Notes: generated from the sequence alone by a model not told the origin. Shown: positions 25,127 to 34,142, numbered from the stretch's first letter. The stretch: 64,000 nucleotides of DNA from Vreelandella subterranea (GCF_900111305.1 NZ_FOGS01000001.1:310001-374000); one strand, 5' to 3'. A program made the numbers and translations.

Positions 25127-26836
25127 CTATTGAAAATAAGTGGTGTAGATTTTATGGCCGAGATTGCCCCAAGAGCTAGAAGTGTAACTTAAAAAGTTAA
25201 ATTCATCAATGCCCTCAAGCTTTTCATAGTAATTAGGTTTCTTTATTTCTTTTCTTTCTTCATCGTAAAAAATAAAATCATTAGCTATTAACTCTCTTAG
25301 ACATATTAAAAACCCATTAACAGAGGTTGGTGATAGTATGCCTTTTCCTTTATTTGAACGGGCCTCCCACATTCTGTGTGGGCTCATCTTTATCTTAGCC
25401 GCTAATAACAAGCCATTGATCTCGCTATAGCAAAATCTTATATAATCTTCCCTATTATCGTAATCTAATGCTTTGGAGCCTTCAGACCTTGACCACAACT
25501 TAAAGAGTTCGTTAGCTCCTTTTGAATCGGGGTCAACGAGCGGCTTTAAAATATACCTAACTATTGAAGATGTAGCTACAAGTTTGTTGTCATCAAAAAC
25601 AGAAACTTTGAGAAACCCTTTAAGAGCACCATTATTAGAAAGCTCGTCAATAATATCTTTTGCAATAGCCAACCCCGAAAGTGGATTCACCAAGGTTTCA
25701 ATCTCTTGCCTTAATGCTGATGATACAGGCTTTTGAGTGTTGTTTATTTTAAGGAAAAGCTCCGCCTCAAAGCTGACTCTTTTCTGGTCATCATAGTCCT
25801 CAGGAAATATCAAACCTGTAACAAGTAGGTTTTGTCGTTTGCGAACTTTTTTTATTTTATCCTCTAAGCTATCCGAGCCTTCATGGTATGAATAAATTCT
25901 ATGCTGCCCATCTATTATTCCGATCGAAGATAATTCTCTAGGTAAATTTATCTCTACAGAACTAACGTCTTTTATTTCATCTTTAGGTATTTGCTTTTTT
26001 CTTTCTTCGCCGCTATTGATGTAAATACCAAGGCTGCTGGGAAGAGTTATAATCAAGTTATTAATATAAACTTTTTTATCACTTGATAAATGCTCTCTCA
26101 TCTCCTTAAGCTTTTTACTATCGAGCATTCGTTGGTACGAAACTTCTGGCTTTTCCCAGCCATTTCTTCTTAACACATAGGCTCTTTCTATTAATGTTTC
26201 TGGATCCACATAAAAAGACACAACCAAGAAGCCTTCTGGATAGTTGGTTTGTTTTGATGGCAATGCAAAAGCATTAAAAGTATCTTCAGTAGTATTTTTA
26301 GAGCGCCCTTTTATTCTTTGATCACCTAAGTCAGCTAGCTTTACGTTCAAAAACTTCAGCAGTTCAAATTTTGCAGACTTCCCGATTGTTTTGATAGTTT
26401 TATCAAAATACTTTGCTGCATCTATTGTTAATATCAAATATGGAGCTGTGTTACTTGCCCCAGTGTCTTTAACAGATGAGTAATAGAGAAACTTTACTTC
26501 CAAGTCATCTATTTCGTATTCATTTTCTTCAAGGTATTCATTTAAGTCTTTATTAATTTCCGAATATTCTTCCAAAGCCTCTGTGATATCGCTTTTCATT
26601 AAAGAAGCAAAGCTTTGCTTTTTTCTGAAGTGCTCGGAAGTATTGCTTTTTCCTGAGGTTTCTTCGCAGATTACAATCAAATTTTGAAAGGCAAATATAT
26701 AGTCAAATTCTGATGCATCTCCTTTGAAATTAAATTCAATACCTTCGGACTTGATTTCTTGGAAGCCACATCCGAAAAATACGTTTGACAAAATACTAGT
26801 TTTTGAAGTTCTGGTTTTTGGGGGCGCTGAAGGCAT
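25127..26836 (-). CDS. DGQHR-domain protein with possible nuclease-like N-terminus
   Basis: 569 residues. The DGQHR motif is at residues 309-313 in IGIIDGQHRIYSYHEG, and the family's second block LFLKINNTQKPVSSAL follows at about 360-375. DGQHR domains are known from DndB of the phosphorothioate system and from other defence-linked loci. The N-terminus (residues 41-63) reads SEFDYIFAFQNLIVICEET then SGK, resembling the Asp-hydrophobic-Glu core of PD-(D/E)XK enzymes, but the usual E-X-K is altered, so catalysis is doubtful. Low GC like the downstream methyltransferase. It could be a restriction component, a regulator of the methylase or a modification sensor. Confidence 0.75.
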   Translation of the reverse strand: MPSAPPKTRTSKTSILSNVFFGCGFQEIKSEGIEFNFKGDASEFDYIFAFQNLIVICEETSGKSNTSEHFRKKQSFASLMKSDITEALEEYSEINKDLNEYLEENEYEIDDLEVKFLYYSSVKDTGASNTAPYLILTIDAAKYFDKTIKTIGKSAKFELLKFLNVKLADLGDQRIKGRSKNTTEDTFNAFALPSKQTNYPEGFLVVSFYVDPETLIERAYVLRRNGWEKPEVSYQRMLDSKKLKEMREHLSSDKKVYINNLIITLPSSLGIYINSGEERKKQIPKDEIKDVSSVEINLPRELSSIGIIDGQHRIYSYHEGSDSLEDKIKKVRKRQNLLVTGLIFPEDYDDQKRVSFEAELFLKINNTQKPVSSALRQEIETLVNPLSGLAIAKDIIDELSNNGALKGFLKVSVFDDNKLVATSSIVRYILKPLVDPDSKGANELFKLWSRSEGSKALDYDNREDYIRFCYSEINGLLLAAKIKMSPHRMWEARSNKGKGILSPTSVNGFLICLRELIANDFIFYDEERKEIKKPNYYEKLEGIDEFNFLSYTSSSWGNLGHKIYTTYFQ

Positions 26837-27013
26837 GGTTAACTATCCAGTTATTAGTGTGTATAAAGCCCGTTGCCTGCCTTATTCATAAGGGGGCTTA
26901 AAAACAAAGACAGCGGGTGGAAATATCTAATAATCAATAACTTACGTAGAGACTATGATTCCAAGAGACCATACACTAAAAGTAAGAGCGTATCGTCTTC
27001 GGCAACCTCATTC

Positions 27014-27260
27014 AACGGCTCAGTTCACGTTCAATTCAACAATAATGCCACCACCCGCGCTGCCGGTGCTATCGTGCTGCGTGAAGCTCTCCACAGCCGC
27101 AGCGTCATCGCGGCACTTGAGAACCACTAGGTTGATCTACGCAATCCCTTGTGCGACCGTCATTCGCTGGCCCGCAACCAAGTTAACTTACTTGCGCCTC
27201 TGTGCTTACCTGCTCTTACGCCGTGTACGCTGCGTGATGTAACGCCTTACCGGATAAGGG
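27014..27260 (+). pseudogene. Relic of an IS1380-like transposase N-terminus
   Basis: Translation gives NGSVHVQFNNNATTRAAGA, IVLREALHSRSVIAALENH, a TAG stop at 27128-27130, then VDLRNPLCDRHSLARNQVNL. The spacing of the Gly/Leu-Arg-Glu, Asp-Leu-Arg-Asn-Pro and His-Ser-Leu blocks is like the start of IS1380-family transposases. Only about 80 codons remain and the frame is broken. Assignment by pattern memory only. Confidence 0.45.
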
Positions 27261-27570
27261 TGGAGTCTAGTAAAGGTCTAAGAGCAGCTGCTAAAGGTCG
27301 GGGCAACGTTCACGGCTCATGCGCAAAAAAATCCGCATGCGCTTGAGCGCTGCCGCTAATAAATTGTGGACTCGTCTACTGCCTGGCATCCGACAACTCC
27401 ATCCTTATACTAGGCTAATCTCGCCACTGTTACTGCCTGCTAACTCTTAGGGATAAGAATCGGAAAATGGGCTAAGATACCACTTGGTCGGATGACGTTA
27501 GACGACTCCAAAACGAAAAAGTAGACACAATCAGGCCGCTGGGAAGGCCGGGATGGATAAGGTGGGTAAA

Positions 27571-27727
27571 GGCCGAAGCTGTGTAAAAACGCTCGGAGAG
27601 TCTCGGGCTCGCCAAAAAGTGATCAAAAATGGCGCCCTCTCGCTAATGTTAAGTCATCTCCTTCCCCAGATTTCGCGTACGATCGCCATCTTCTGGGCGG
27701 CTGCTGTGTTTTCACACAGCCTCGACC
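27571..27727. repeat. Imperfect inverted repeat resembling IS ends or a MITE
   Basis: GGCCGAAGCTGTGTAAAAAC at 27571 onward matches the reverse complement of 27706-27727 at 18 of 22 positions. The right copy also contains the short palindrome GCTGTG/CACAGC. The 157-base unit has no coding capacity. It looks like the collapsed ends of an insertion sequence. Confidence 0.5.
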
Positions 27728-27735
27728 GCTAATAC

Positions 27736-27772
27736 CAAAAAAGGGGCCTACGATTTCTCGCAGGCCCCTTTT
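27736..27772 (-). terminator. Terminator of tRNA-Arg
   Basis: AAAAGGGGCCT at 27739-27749 pairs perfectly with 27762-27772, with an inner CGA/TCG stem. On the minus strand it ends in a run of six U residues, placed directly after the tRNA 3-prime end. Confidence 0.85.
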
Positions 27773-27781
27773 CATGCAATT

Positions 27782-27858
27782 TGGCGCGCCCGGCAGGATT
27801 CGAACCTGCGACCCTCGGCTTCGGAGGCCGATACTCTATCCAACTGAGCTACGGGCGC
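27782..27858 (-). tRNA. tRNA-Arg (anticodon CCG)
   Basis: 77 nucleotides including the encoded CCA. The acceptor stem GCGCCCG/CGGGCGC, D-loop AGCTCAGTTGGAT, anticodon stem TCGGC/GCCGA with loop CTCCGAA (anticodon CCG), and T-arm GGTTCGAATCC are all present. It reads CGG codons. Its 3-prime end faces the gene-poor, mobile-element-derived segment. Confidence 0.97.
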
Positions 27859-28000
27859 TTAGGGGGCGTATCCTACCCGTGCGGGCGGGCTGTGTCCAGC
27901 CGCGGGAGCGCTTAGCCGCTTAAGTCAATTGACCCTTTTCAGTTCCTTGGTGCATCCTTAACGGGCATCTCTGAACCTAAAGAATCGGGAACACAATAAA

Positions 28001-28993
28001 ATGAAAACATTTGCACGTAGCACGCTGGCACTGGGCATCTCACTGGCGCTGGTGAGTGCCGCTAACGCCTCCGTCGAGGACATGGACCCCGTTACCCTGC
28101 GCCTGGCGCATGTGGTCAACGAGCAGGATGGCTTCCATATCGCCGCCACCAAGTTTGAAGAGCTTGTTGAAGAGCGCACCGACGGCAAGGTGGATATCGA
28201 GATTTACCCCAACGCCTCGCTGGGCGATGAGCGTACGCTGCTGGAAGGCATGCAGATCGGCACCGTCGATATGGGCGTGATCACCAACGGGCCAGTGGCC
28301 AACTTTGTCGAGGAAATGGCGGTGTTTGAGCTGCCGTTCCTGTTTCCCTCACCGGAAGCCGCCTACGAAGTCCTCGATGGCCCCATCGGTCAGGAGCTGC
28401 TGGACAAGCTCTCCGAGGTCAACCTTAAGGGCCTTGCCTACGCCGAACGTGGTTTCCGCAACCTGACCAATAGCGAACGCCCGGTCAACGCGCCGGAAGA
28501 TATCGATGGTCTGCGCATTCGCGTGATGGAAAACCCGGTGTACACCGATACCTTCCGCGCCTTGGGCGCCAACGCCATTCCCATGGCCTGGACCGAAGCG
28601 CTCACCGCCATGCAGCAGGGCACCATCGACGGCCAGGAAAACCCGGTCAACGTGATCCACTCGTTCAACCTGGACGAAACCCAGACCTACATGACACTCT
28701 CGCGGCACACCTACGCCCCGGCAATTTTCGTCATGGGCGCTTCCGTGTGGAACCAGCTACCCGAAGACGCCCAGGCGATTCTGGAGGAAGCCGCTCAGGA
28801 AGCGGCCGAGTATGAACGCCAGGTCAATGCGGAGATGGAAGCCGAACAGCTCGCCGAGCTGCGCGAGGCGGGCATGCAGATCAACGACTCGCCGGATATC
28901 GAGGCCTTTCAGAACGCCGTGCAGTCGGTATATGAAGAATACGGCGAGCAGTTTGGTGATTACCTGCCGCGCATTCGGGAGGCATTGGAATAA
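28001..28993 (+). CDS. dctP: TRAP transporter periplasmic binding protein (DctP)
   Basis: 330 residues with a Sec signal peptide ending near VSAANAS. DctP-family marks are LRLAHVVNEQDGFHIAATKFEEL near residue 30 (split), GTVDMGVITNGPVA near 88, the carboxylate-binding arginine segment GLRIRVMENPVYTD near 168, and AMQQGTIDGQENP near 200. It captures an organic acid, typically a C4-dicarboxylate or sugar acid, for the DctQM permease encoded immediately downstream with no gap. The ligand cannot be fixed from sequence. No hairpin separates it from dctQ, unlike four other transporters here. Confidence 0.93.
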   Translation: MKTFARSTLALGISLALVSAANASVEDMDPVTLRLAHVVNEQDGFHIAATKFEELVEERTDGKVDIEIYPNASLGDERTLLEGMQIGTVDMGVITNGPVANFVEEMAVFELPFLFPSPEAAYEVLDGPIGQELLDKLSEVNLKGLAYAERGFRNLTNSERPVNAPEDIDGLRIRVMENPVYTDTFRALGANAIPMAWTEALTAMQQGTIDGQENPVNVIHSFNLDETQTYMTLSRHTYAPAIFVMGASVWNQLPEDAQAILEEAAQEAAEYERQVNAEMEAEQLAELREAGMQINDSPDIEAFQNAVQSVYEEYGEQFGDYLPRIREALE

Positions 28994-29518
28994 GTGACCC
29001 CACGCGCCCACTCGCTGATCGCGGGGCTGCGCCGTGTTGAACGCGGGCTGGATGCCATCATCCAGCCCGTGGTGTTTATGGCCATGGCGGCCCTGATTGG
29101 CGTTATCACGTTACAAATCATTTCCCGCGTGCTGTTCACCGCCGTGGAGTGGACCGAAGAAGTCGCCCGCTTTCTGCTGGTGTGGCTGACGTTTCTTGCC
29201 GGCACCCTGGCCTTCCAGCGCGGCCGACATATCGCGGTCACCTTTGCCGTCGATGCCCTGCCCGCTCGGCTGCGTCAGCTGGCGCGGCTGCTGGCCACAT
29301 TGGTGGTGTTGGCGTTTCTGATTGCCCTGGCGGTGATTAGCGTGGAATACATGCAGGTACAGAGCTTCCAGAAATCGGCGGCGCTGCGCGTGCCGATGTC
29401 TTACGTATACGCCGTGGTGCCCTTCTGCGCCGCCGTGATGGCCTGGTACGCCCTGGTCGATGCCGTCGAACTGATCTTCACCGGCGATACCCACGAGCCC
29501 CGGGAGACGCCGTCATGA
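28994..29518 (+). CDS. dctQ: TRAP transporter small permease (DctQ)
   Basis: 174 residues, GTG start directly abutting the dctP stop. Four transmembrane segments are visible (about 20-42, 52-70, 90-112, 130-152). The EWTEEVARFLLVWLTFLAG segment near residue 48 is the usual DctQ signature. It pairs with DctM in the membrane. It overlaps the start of dctM by four bases. Confidence 0.9.
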   Translation: MTPRAHSLIAGLRRVERGLDAIIQPVVFMAMAALIGVITLQIISRVLFTAVEWTEEVARFLLVWLTFLAGTLAFQRGRHIAVTFAVDALPARLRQLARLLATLVVLAFLIALAVISVEYMQVQSFQKSAALRVPMSYVYAVVPFCAAVMAWYALVDAVELIFTGDTHEPRETPS

Positions 29519-30774
29519 CGATGCTCCTGTTCGGGCTGTTTTTTGCCTTGATGCTGCTCAACGTGCCCATCGCCTTTGCGATTGGCGCCAGCACGCTGTT
29601 TGCGCTTTATCAGGCGGGCGTGCCGCTGATGGTGGTGCCCCAGCAGATGTTCCAGGGGATTAACTCCTTCGCCCTGGTGGCGATCCCGATGTTTATTCTG
29701 GCCGGGGATTTAATGGCCCAGGGCAAGGTCAGCGAAAAGCTGGTGAGCTTTGCCGATTCATTGGTGGGCTTCATGCGCGGCGGGCTGTCGCTCGTCTCGA
29801 TCATGGCGGGGATGTTCTTTGCCGCAATTTCCGGCTCGGGCGCCGCCACCACGGCCGCCGTGGGTTCGAGCCTGGTGCCGGAACTCAAGCGCAAAGGTTA
29901 CGACCCCGCCTCCGCCGCCAGCTTGATCGCCGCCAGCGGTACCATCGGCGTGGTGATTCCGCCATCGGTGCCGATGATAATCTACGCGGTCATCGCCCAG
30001 CAGTCGGTCTCCAAGCTGTTCTTGAACGGCTTTCTGCCGGGCCTGGCGATGGGTCTGGGGCTGATGGCGATTGCCATTACCCAGGCCTACCGGCGGCAGT
30101 ACCCCAAGGGCACGCCGCTGTCGTGGCCGGTGATTCTGCGCACCTTCAAGGACGCCAGCTGGGGCCTGATGACGCCGGTGATTATCCTTGGCGGCATCTT
30201 CTCGGGTATTTTCACGCCGTCAGAGGCGGCGGTGGTGGCGGTCAACTACGCCATTATGGTGTCGCTGTTTGTGTATCGCGATTTGACGACCCGCAATGTG
30301 TACCAACTGCTGATTCGCTCGGCGATGACCACCTCGGTGATCATGCTGGTGATTGCCATGTCGGCAGTGCTCAGTTGGACGCTCTCCAGTTGGCAGGTGC
30401 CCGGCGCGATTGCCCAGTCGGTGCTGTCGCTGTCCACCGACCCTTACGTGATCATGCTGCTGATCGTCGCGGTGATTCTGCTCACCGGGGTGTTTATCGA
30501 AACCGCCAGCGCCTTGATTATTCTGACCCCGGTGCTGCTGCCGCTCGCGCTGCAGTTGGGCATCGACCCGATCCACTTTGGCCTGATTATCGTGGTGGGG
30601 CTTTCCATCGGCATGATCACCCCGCCGGTGGCCATCAACCTCTACGTGGCTTCCTCGGTGACGCAACTGCCGCTGGAGCGCATCACCCAGGCCATCGTGC
30701 CGTATTTACTTGGGTTGATCGGCGTGCTGCTATTGGTCGTTTACGTGCCGATGTGGCTTGGCTGGTCGGGGTGA
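29515..30774 (+). CDS. dctM: TRAP transporter large permease (DctM)
   Basis: 419 residues, twelve-helix DctM family. NVPIAFAIGASTLFAL near residue 16, GSGAATTAAVGSSLVPELKR near 104, AASGTIGVVIPPSVPMIIYA near 138 and ITPPVAINLYVAS near 368 are typical. It drives sodium-coupled uptake of the ligand delivered by DctP. Its final 34 bases overlap the 3-prime end of the convergent carboxymuconolactone-decarboxylase-like gene, and no terminator lies between them. Confidence 0.93.
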   Translation: MTMLLFGLFFALMLLNVPIAFAIGASTLFALYQAGVPLMVVPQQMFQGINSFALVAIPMFILAGDLMAQGKVSEKLVSFADSLVGFMRGGLSLVSIMAGMFFAAISGSGAATTAAVGSSLVPELKRKGYDPASAASLIAASGTIGVVIPPSVPMIIYAVIAQQSVSKLFLNGFLPGLAMGLGLMAIAITQAYRRQYPKGTPLSWPVILRTFKDASWGLMTPVIILGGIFSGIFTPSEAAVVAVNYAIMVSLFVYRDLTTRNVYQLLIRSAMTTSVIMLVIAMSAVLSWTLSSWQVPGAIAQSVLSLSTDPYVIMLLIVAVILLTGVFIETASALIILTPVLLPLALQLGIDPIHFGLIIVVGLSIGMITPPVAINLYVASSVTQLPLERITQAIVPYLLGLIGVLLLVVYVPMWLGWSG

Positions 30775-31169
30775 CGATCAGTCTTGATCACCTCGCGCGC
30801 GATGCGCAGGCCATCTATTGCGGCAGGGAAGCCGCAATAGGGCACGCAATGAAGTAGTACTTCTCTGATCTGCTCCTCACTGCATCCGTTATTCAGCGCC
30901 CCACGAAGGTGCGCCTTCAGCTCATGGGGCCGGTTTAACGCCACCAGCAATGCTATGTTGAGCATGCTGCGAGTCTGCCGCTCAAGGCCAGGGCGATTCC
31001 AAACGTCGTTCCAGCACTGCTTGGTGACCAGCTCCTGCATTGGCCAGCTGAAGTCATCCGCCTGCGCCAGGGCAGCGTCCACGTACTCATCGCCTAACAC
31101 CTCACGCCGGGTAGCGAGCCCCTGCGGGTCCAGCTCGGCTTTCTCTAGTTGGGACGTTTGGGTCATCAT
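30741..31169 (-). CDS. Carboxymuconolactone-decarboxylase-family protein
   Basis: 142 residues, the CMD/AhpD-like fold. Marks are WPMQELVTKQCWNDVWNRPGL near residue 42 (split) and HLRGALNNGCSEEQIREVLL near 87. The single Cys is followed by SEEQIREV rather than by a CXXC pair, so it resembles PcaC-type decarboxylases more than AhpD peroxidase partners. Its start overlaps the end of the D-2-hydroxyacid dehydrogenase gene upstream by four bases, so it belongs to the operon with the TAXI transporter. A decarboxylase or isomerase of a keto-acid intermediate is plausible, unproven. Confidence 0.8.
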   Translation of the reverse strand: MMTQTSQLEKAELDPQGLATRREVLGDEYVDAALAQADDFSWPMQELVTKQCWNDVWNRPGLERQTRSMLNIALLVALNRPHELKAHLRGALNNGCSEEQIREVLLHCVPYCGFPAAIDGLRIAREVIKTDRHPDQPSHIGT

Positions 31170-32122
31170 GCTTCTCCTGCCGCCAGGTTGCGCACCGGCT
31201 GGCCTTTGTCAAAAGCCACGACGTTGTCGAAGGCATCGCCAAAATAGAGCTCATAGCTGTCTTTTTCGACATAGCCCAGGTGCGGCGTCGCCACGACGTT
31301 AGCCAGTTCCAGCAGCGGGTGCGCCCGCACCGGTTCGTCATCGAACACATCCACGGCAGCCATACCCGGCCGCCCGGCGTTGAGCGCGACTTCCAGTGCG
31401 CCGTCTTCCACCAGCGGGGCGCGACTGGTGTTCACCAGCAGCGCCGTGGGCTTCATGCTGGCGAGGTTTTCGGCGGTGACGATGCCGCGGGTTTCCGGGT
31501 TTAGCCGCAGATGCAGGCTGAGCACATCGCTGCGCGCGAAGAAATCCGCCTGGGAATCTGCCACCTCAAGCCCCGCAGCCGCGGCTCGCTCGCGGGTCGT
31601 CTCTCGCCCCCACACCAGCACGTTCATTTCGAATGCCTGACCGTAACGCGCCACCAGTTGGCCAATCTTGCCGTAGCCAAAAATGCCCAGCGTGCGGCCT
31701 TTCAAGCCGGTACCCAGCGTGCGCTGCCAGCGGCCTGCCTTAAGGTTGTTCACCTCGTCGGGAATGTGCCGCATGGCGGCCAGTATCAACCCCCAGGTCA
31801 ACTCGGCGGCGGCATAGGGTGAACCGGTACCCGCCAGCACGGTCACGCCGTGCTGGCGGCAGGCCGCCATATCCACATGGGCCGCCCCACCGCCGGTCTG
31901 GCTGATCACCTTGAGCTTGGGCAGCCGCGCCAGCAACGACGCGGTTATCGGCGTGCGCTCGCGAATCAGCACCAGCGCCTCGGCGTCTTGAAAGCGCGCC
32001 ACTAACTGGTCTTCATCGGTCACCGTGTCGTTATAGACGGTGACCTGATGACCTGCCAGCTTGGCAAAGGCATCCAGCGTGCGGACACAATCCTGATAAT
32101 CATCGGGAATCACTACCTTCAT
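31166..32122 (-). CDS. D-2-hydroxyacid dehydrogenase family protein
   Basis: 318 residues. NAD-binding LGIFGYGKIGQLVARYG near residue 146; catalytic triad regions LLVNTSRAPLVED (Arg), VFDDEPVR (Glu) and VATPHLGYVEKD (His) are all present. It interconverts a 2-hydroxy acid and a 2-oxo acid with NAD(P)H. It overlaps the neighbouring fused TRAP permease gene and the CMD-family gene by four bases each, so all belong to one operon. The cargo of the TAXI transporter may be its substrate or precursor. Confidence 0.9.
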   Translation of the reverse strand: MKVVIPDDYQDCVRTLDAFAKLAGHQVTVYNDTVTDEDQLVARFQDAEALVLIRERTPITASLLARLPKLKVISQTGGGAAHVDMAACRQHGVTVLAGTGSPYAAAELTWGLILAAMRHIPDEVNNLKAGRWQRTLGTGLKGRTLGIFGYGKIGQLVARYGQAFEMNVLVWGRETTRERAAAAGLEVADSQADFFARSDVLSLHLRLNPETRGIVTAENLASMKPTALLVNTSRAPLVEDGALEVALNAGRPGMAAVDVFDDEPVRAHPLLELANVVATPHLGYVEKDSYELYFGDAFDNVVAFDKGQPVRNLAAGEA

Positions 32123-34080
32123 GAGCGCGTTTCCTTGGGGGGTTCAGAAGCAAGCGGGGTAGCGCCTTTAGGCGTAGGGGTCGCAAAACGCTGCCACGCG
32201 AAGATACCTGCTATAACGGCAATCCCGGCGACATCGGTGATGGCTTGCCCATTGATCAGCATCAGGGCGGCGAACAGCAGCAGTCCACGTTCTAACCAGG
32301 AACATGGGCGCGCAAAATAGCCGATGGTCGATGCCGCCAGGGCAATAATCCCCAGCACCCCGGATGCCACTGCCATGCCAATTTCCAGCTTCGTGCCTTG
32401 GCCCAGAAGCGGCGGGTGGTAAATGAACATGAAGGGAATCAGGAAGCCGCCCAGCGAAATCTTGGTGGCCGTCAGTGCCGTACGGAACCAGTGCGAACCG
32501 GCAATCGCGCCACCGATATAAGCCGCCAGCGCGACAGGCGGCGTCACGCCTGACAGAATCGCGAAATAAAGGATAAACAGGTGTGCCGAAAGACTTGGCA
32601 GCCCCGCTTCGATAAAGGCCGCCGCGACCACCGATGCCGCCAGCATATAAGCGGCGACCGTGGGCAGGCCCATCCCCAGAATAATGGCCACCACCATCGC
32701 CAGCAAAAGCGTGATCAGCACATCACCGCCGCTCACCATGACGATCAGCGAGGACACCTTGAGCCCCAGCCCCGTCAGGCTGATCACCGCGGCAATCAGC
32801 GCGACACTGCCGATAATGACGGCAATCATGGCCGCTGTCATGGCACCGGCTTCGAGGGCCGCCGGCAGGGATTTTACCCGCTCCCATAGCGTTCCCTGAC
32901 TGCGTGGCGATACCAGATACAGCACCATCGCCGTGAAGTACGCTGCCACCGCGGCGGTTGTCGGTGTATAGCGCAGTATCAGCATGGTAATCAGCACGAT
33001 CAGCGGCAGCAGTAAGGTTTCTACGTTGAAAAACCCTTCGCGCAAGCTTGGCCGCTGGTCTTTGGGAATCGGGTCCAGCCCTAGGCGCTTGGCTTCAAAA
33101 TGCACGCTCATCCAGATAGCCAGGTAAAAAAGCAGCGCCGGTATCAGGGCAGCACTGATAATGTCCAGGTAGCTGGTCGATATTACATCGGCCATGACGA
33201 ACGCAGCCGCACCCATGATGGGCGGCAGAATCTGTCCGCCGGTCGATGCCGACGCTTCAGTCGCCGCGGCAAAACGCGGGCTATAGCCGCTTTTCTTCAT
33301 CAACGGAATGGTAAACACCCCGGTGGTGGCCACGTTGGCCGCCGTGCTACCGCTGATGCTGCCAAACATGGCACTACACAAGGTAGCCGCTTTGGCGGGC
33401 CCGCCTGCCATTCCGCCGGTCGCGGCGGTGGAAAGCCGCATGAACGTATCGCCGCCGCCGGTCGTGACCAGCAGCGCTCCAAACATGATGAAGATGACGA
33501 TCACCGTGGAGGAGGTGCGCATCAGACTGCCAAAGATGCCAGTGGGGCCGAGGTAGAAAGTCGCCACCAGATCGTCCCAGCGAAAGCCGCCGTGGCCCCA
33601 CACGCCGGGCAGGTGTTGCCCAAAGGCTGCATACGCCAGGGCGATCAGCACCAGGATCGGGAAAGCCAGACCGATAGCGCGGCGACAGGCTTCCAGAAGC
33701 AGCAAGATCGCACTCACGCCCAGTATTAGATCCAGCGCGGTAGGCGTTAGATAGCCCAACTGATAGATGATGCGGTCGAAGTGATAAACGTAGTAACCGC
33801 TGATCACGACGCTCATGACAATCGGGACAAGATCAAACCAGGGGATCTTCTGGGCATCCCGTACCCGGCAATGGTAAGCCAGAAAAATCAGCGGCATTGC
33901 AAACAGCAGGTGAACGGCGTTTTGAGTATTCACCGGCCCGGTAACGGCCGTATAGAGGTGGAAAATCGCCATCGCAACGGCGGCTGTGCGCACCACCACA
34001 AACCAGAAGCCCGAGAGCTGTCGCTTGCCCGAATCCTCCTGATACTTTTCAACAACATTGGGATTCTTAGTGGTATCCAT
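32119..34080 (-). CDS. TRAP transporter fused permease (4TM/12TM, TAXI type)
   Basis: 653 residues from the ATG at 34080, which has GGGAG upstream; a longer frame to 34173 is rejected. The N-terminal quarter holds the DctQ-like helices and the rest is DctM-like (SGSTAANVATTGVFTIPLMK near residue 250, GLPTVAAYMLAASVVAAAF near 500). Fused permeases of this kind work with TAXI-family binding proteins, encoded just upstream here. A stem-loop separates them. It is the second gene of the operon that runs to the CMD-family gene. Confidence 0.92.
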   Translation of the reverse strand: MDTTKNPNVVEKYQEDSGKRQLSGFWFVVVRTAAVAMAIFHLYTAVTGPVNTQNAVHLLFAMPLIFLAYHCRVRDAQKIPWFDLVPIVMSVVISGYYVYHFDRIIYQLGYLTPTALDLILGVSAILLLLEACRRAIGLAFPILVLIALAYAAFGQHLPGVWGHGGFRWDDLVATFYLGPTGIFGSLMRTSSTVIVIFIMFGALLVTTGGGDTFMRLSTAATGGMAGGPAKAATLCSAMFGSISGSTAANVATTGVFTIPLMKKSGYSPRFAAATEASASTGGQILPPIMGAAAFVMADVISTSYLDIISAALIPALLFYLAIWMSVHFEAKRLGLDPIPKDQRPSLREGFFNVETLLLPLIVLITMLILRYTPTTAAVAAYFTAMVLYLVSPRSQGTLWERVKSLPAALEAGAMTAAMIAVIIGSVALIAAVISLTGLGLKVSSLIVMVSGGDVLITLLLAMVVAIILGMGLPTVAAYMLAASVVAAAFIEAGLPSLSAHLFILYFAILSGVTPPVALAAYIGGAIAGSHWFRTALTATKISLGGFLIPFMFIYHPPLLGQGTKLEIGMAVASGVLGIIALAASTIGYFARPCSWLERGLLLFAALMLINGQAITDVAGIAVIAGIFAWQRFATPTPKGATPLASEPPKETRS

Positions 34081-34142
34081 GGGGGGAACTCCCGCGCCGC
34101 CCGACCAAAGACGGTCGAGCAACGCGTCAGGCTGATAGCTAA

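Larger units (their letters stand above)
26837..27781. other. Gene-poor mobile-element graveyard next to tRNA-Arg
   Basis: About 945 bases with no intact gene. It contains a transposase relic (27014-27260), a degenerate pair of IS-end-like inverted repeats (27571-27727) and the tRNA terminator. Such debris next to a tRNA gene is typical of an insertion hot spot. Confidence 0.55.

Noticed and set aside
27782-27806. A duplicated tRNA 3-prime end as an attachment site in the window
   Set aside because: The 3-prime end of tRNA-Arg was looked for to the left; only a short GGCGCGCC coincidence near 9277 was found, which is part of a terminator.
33100-33729. 209-residue open frame antisense to the fused TRAP permease
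   Set aside because: Low-complexity composition and complete overlap with the permease.
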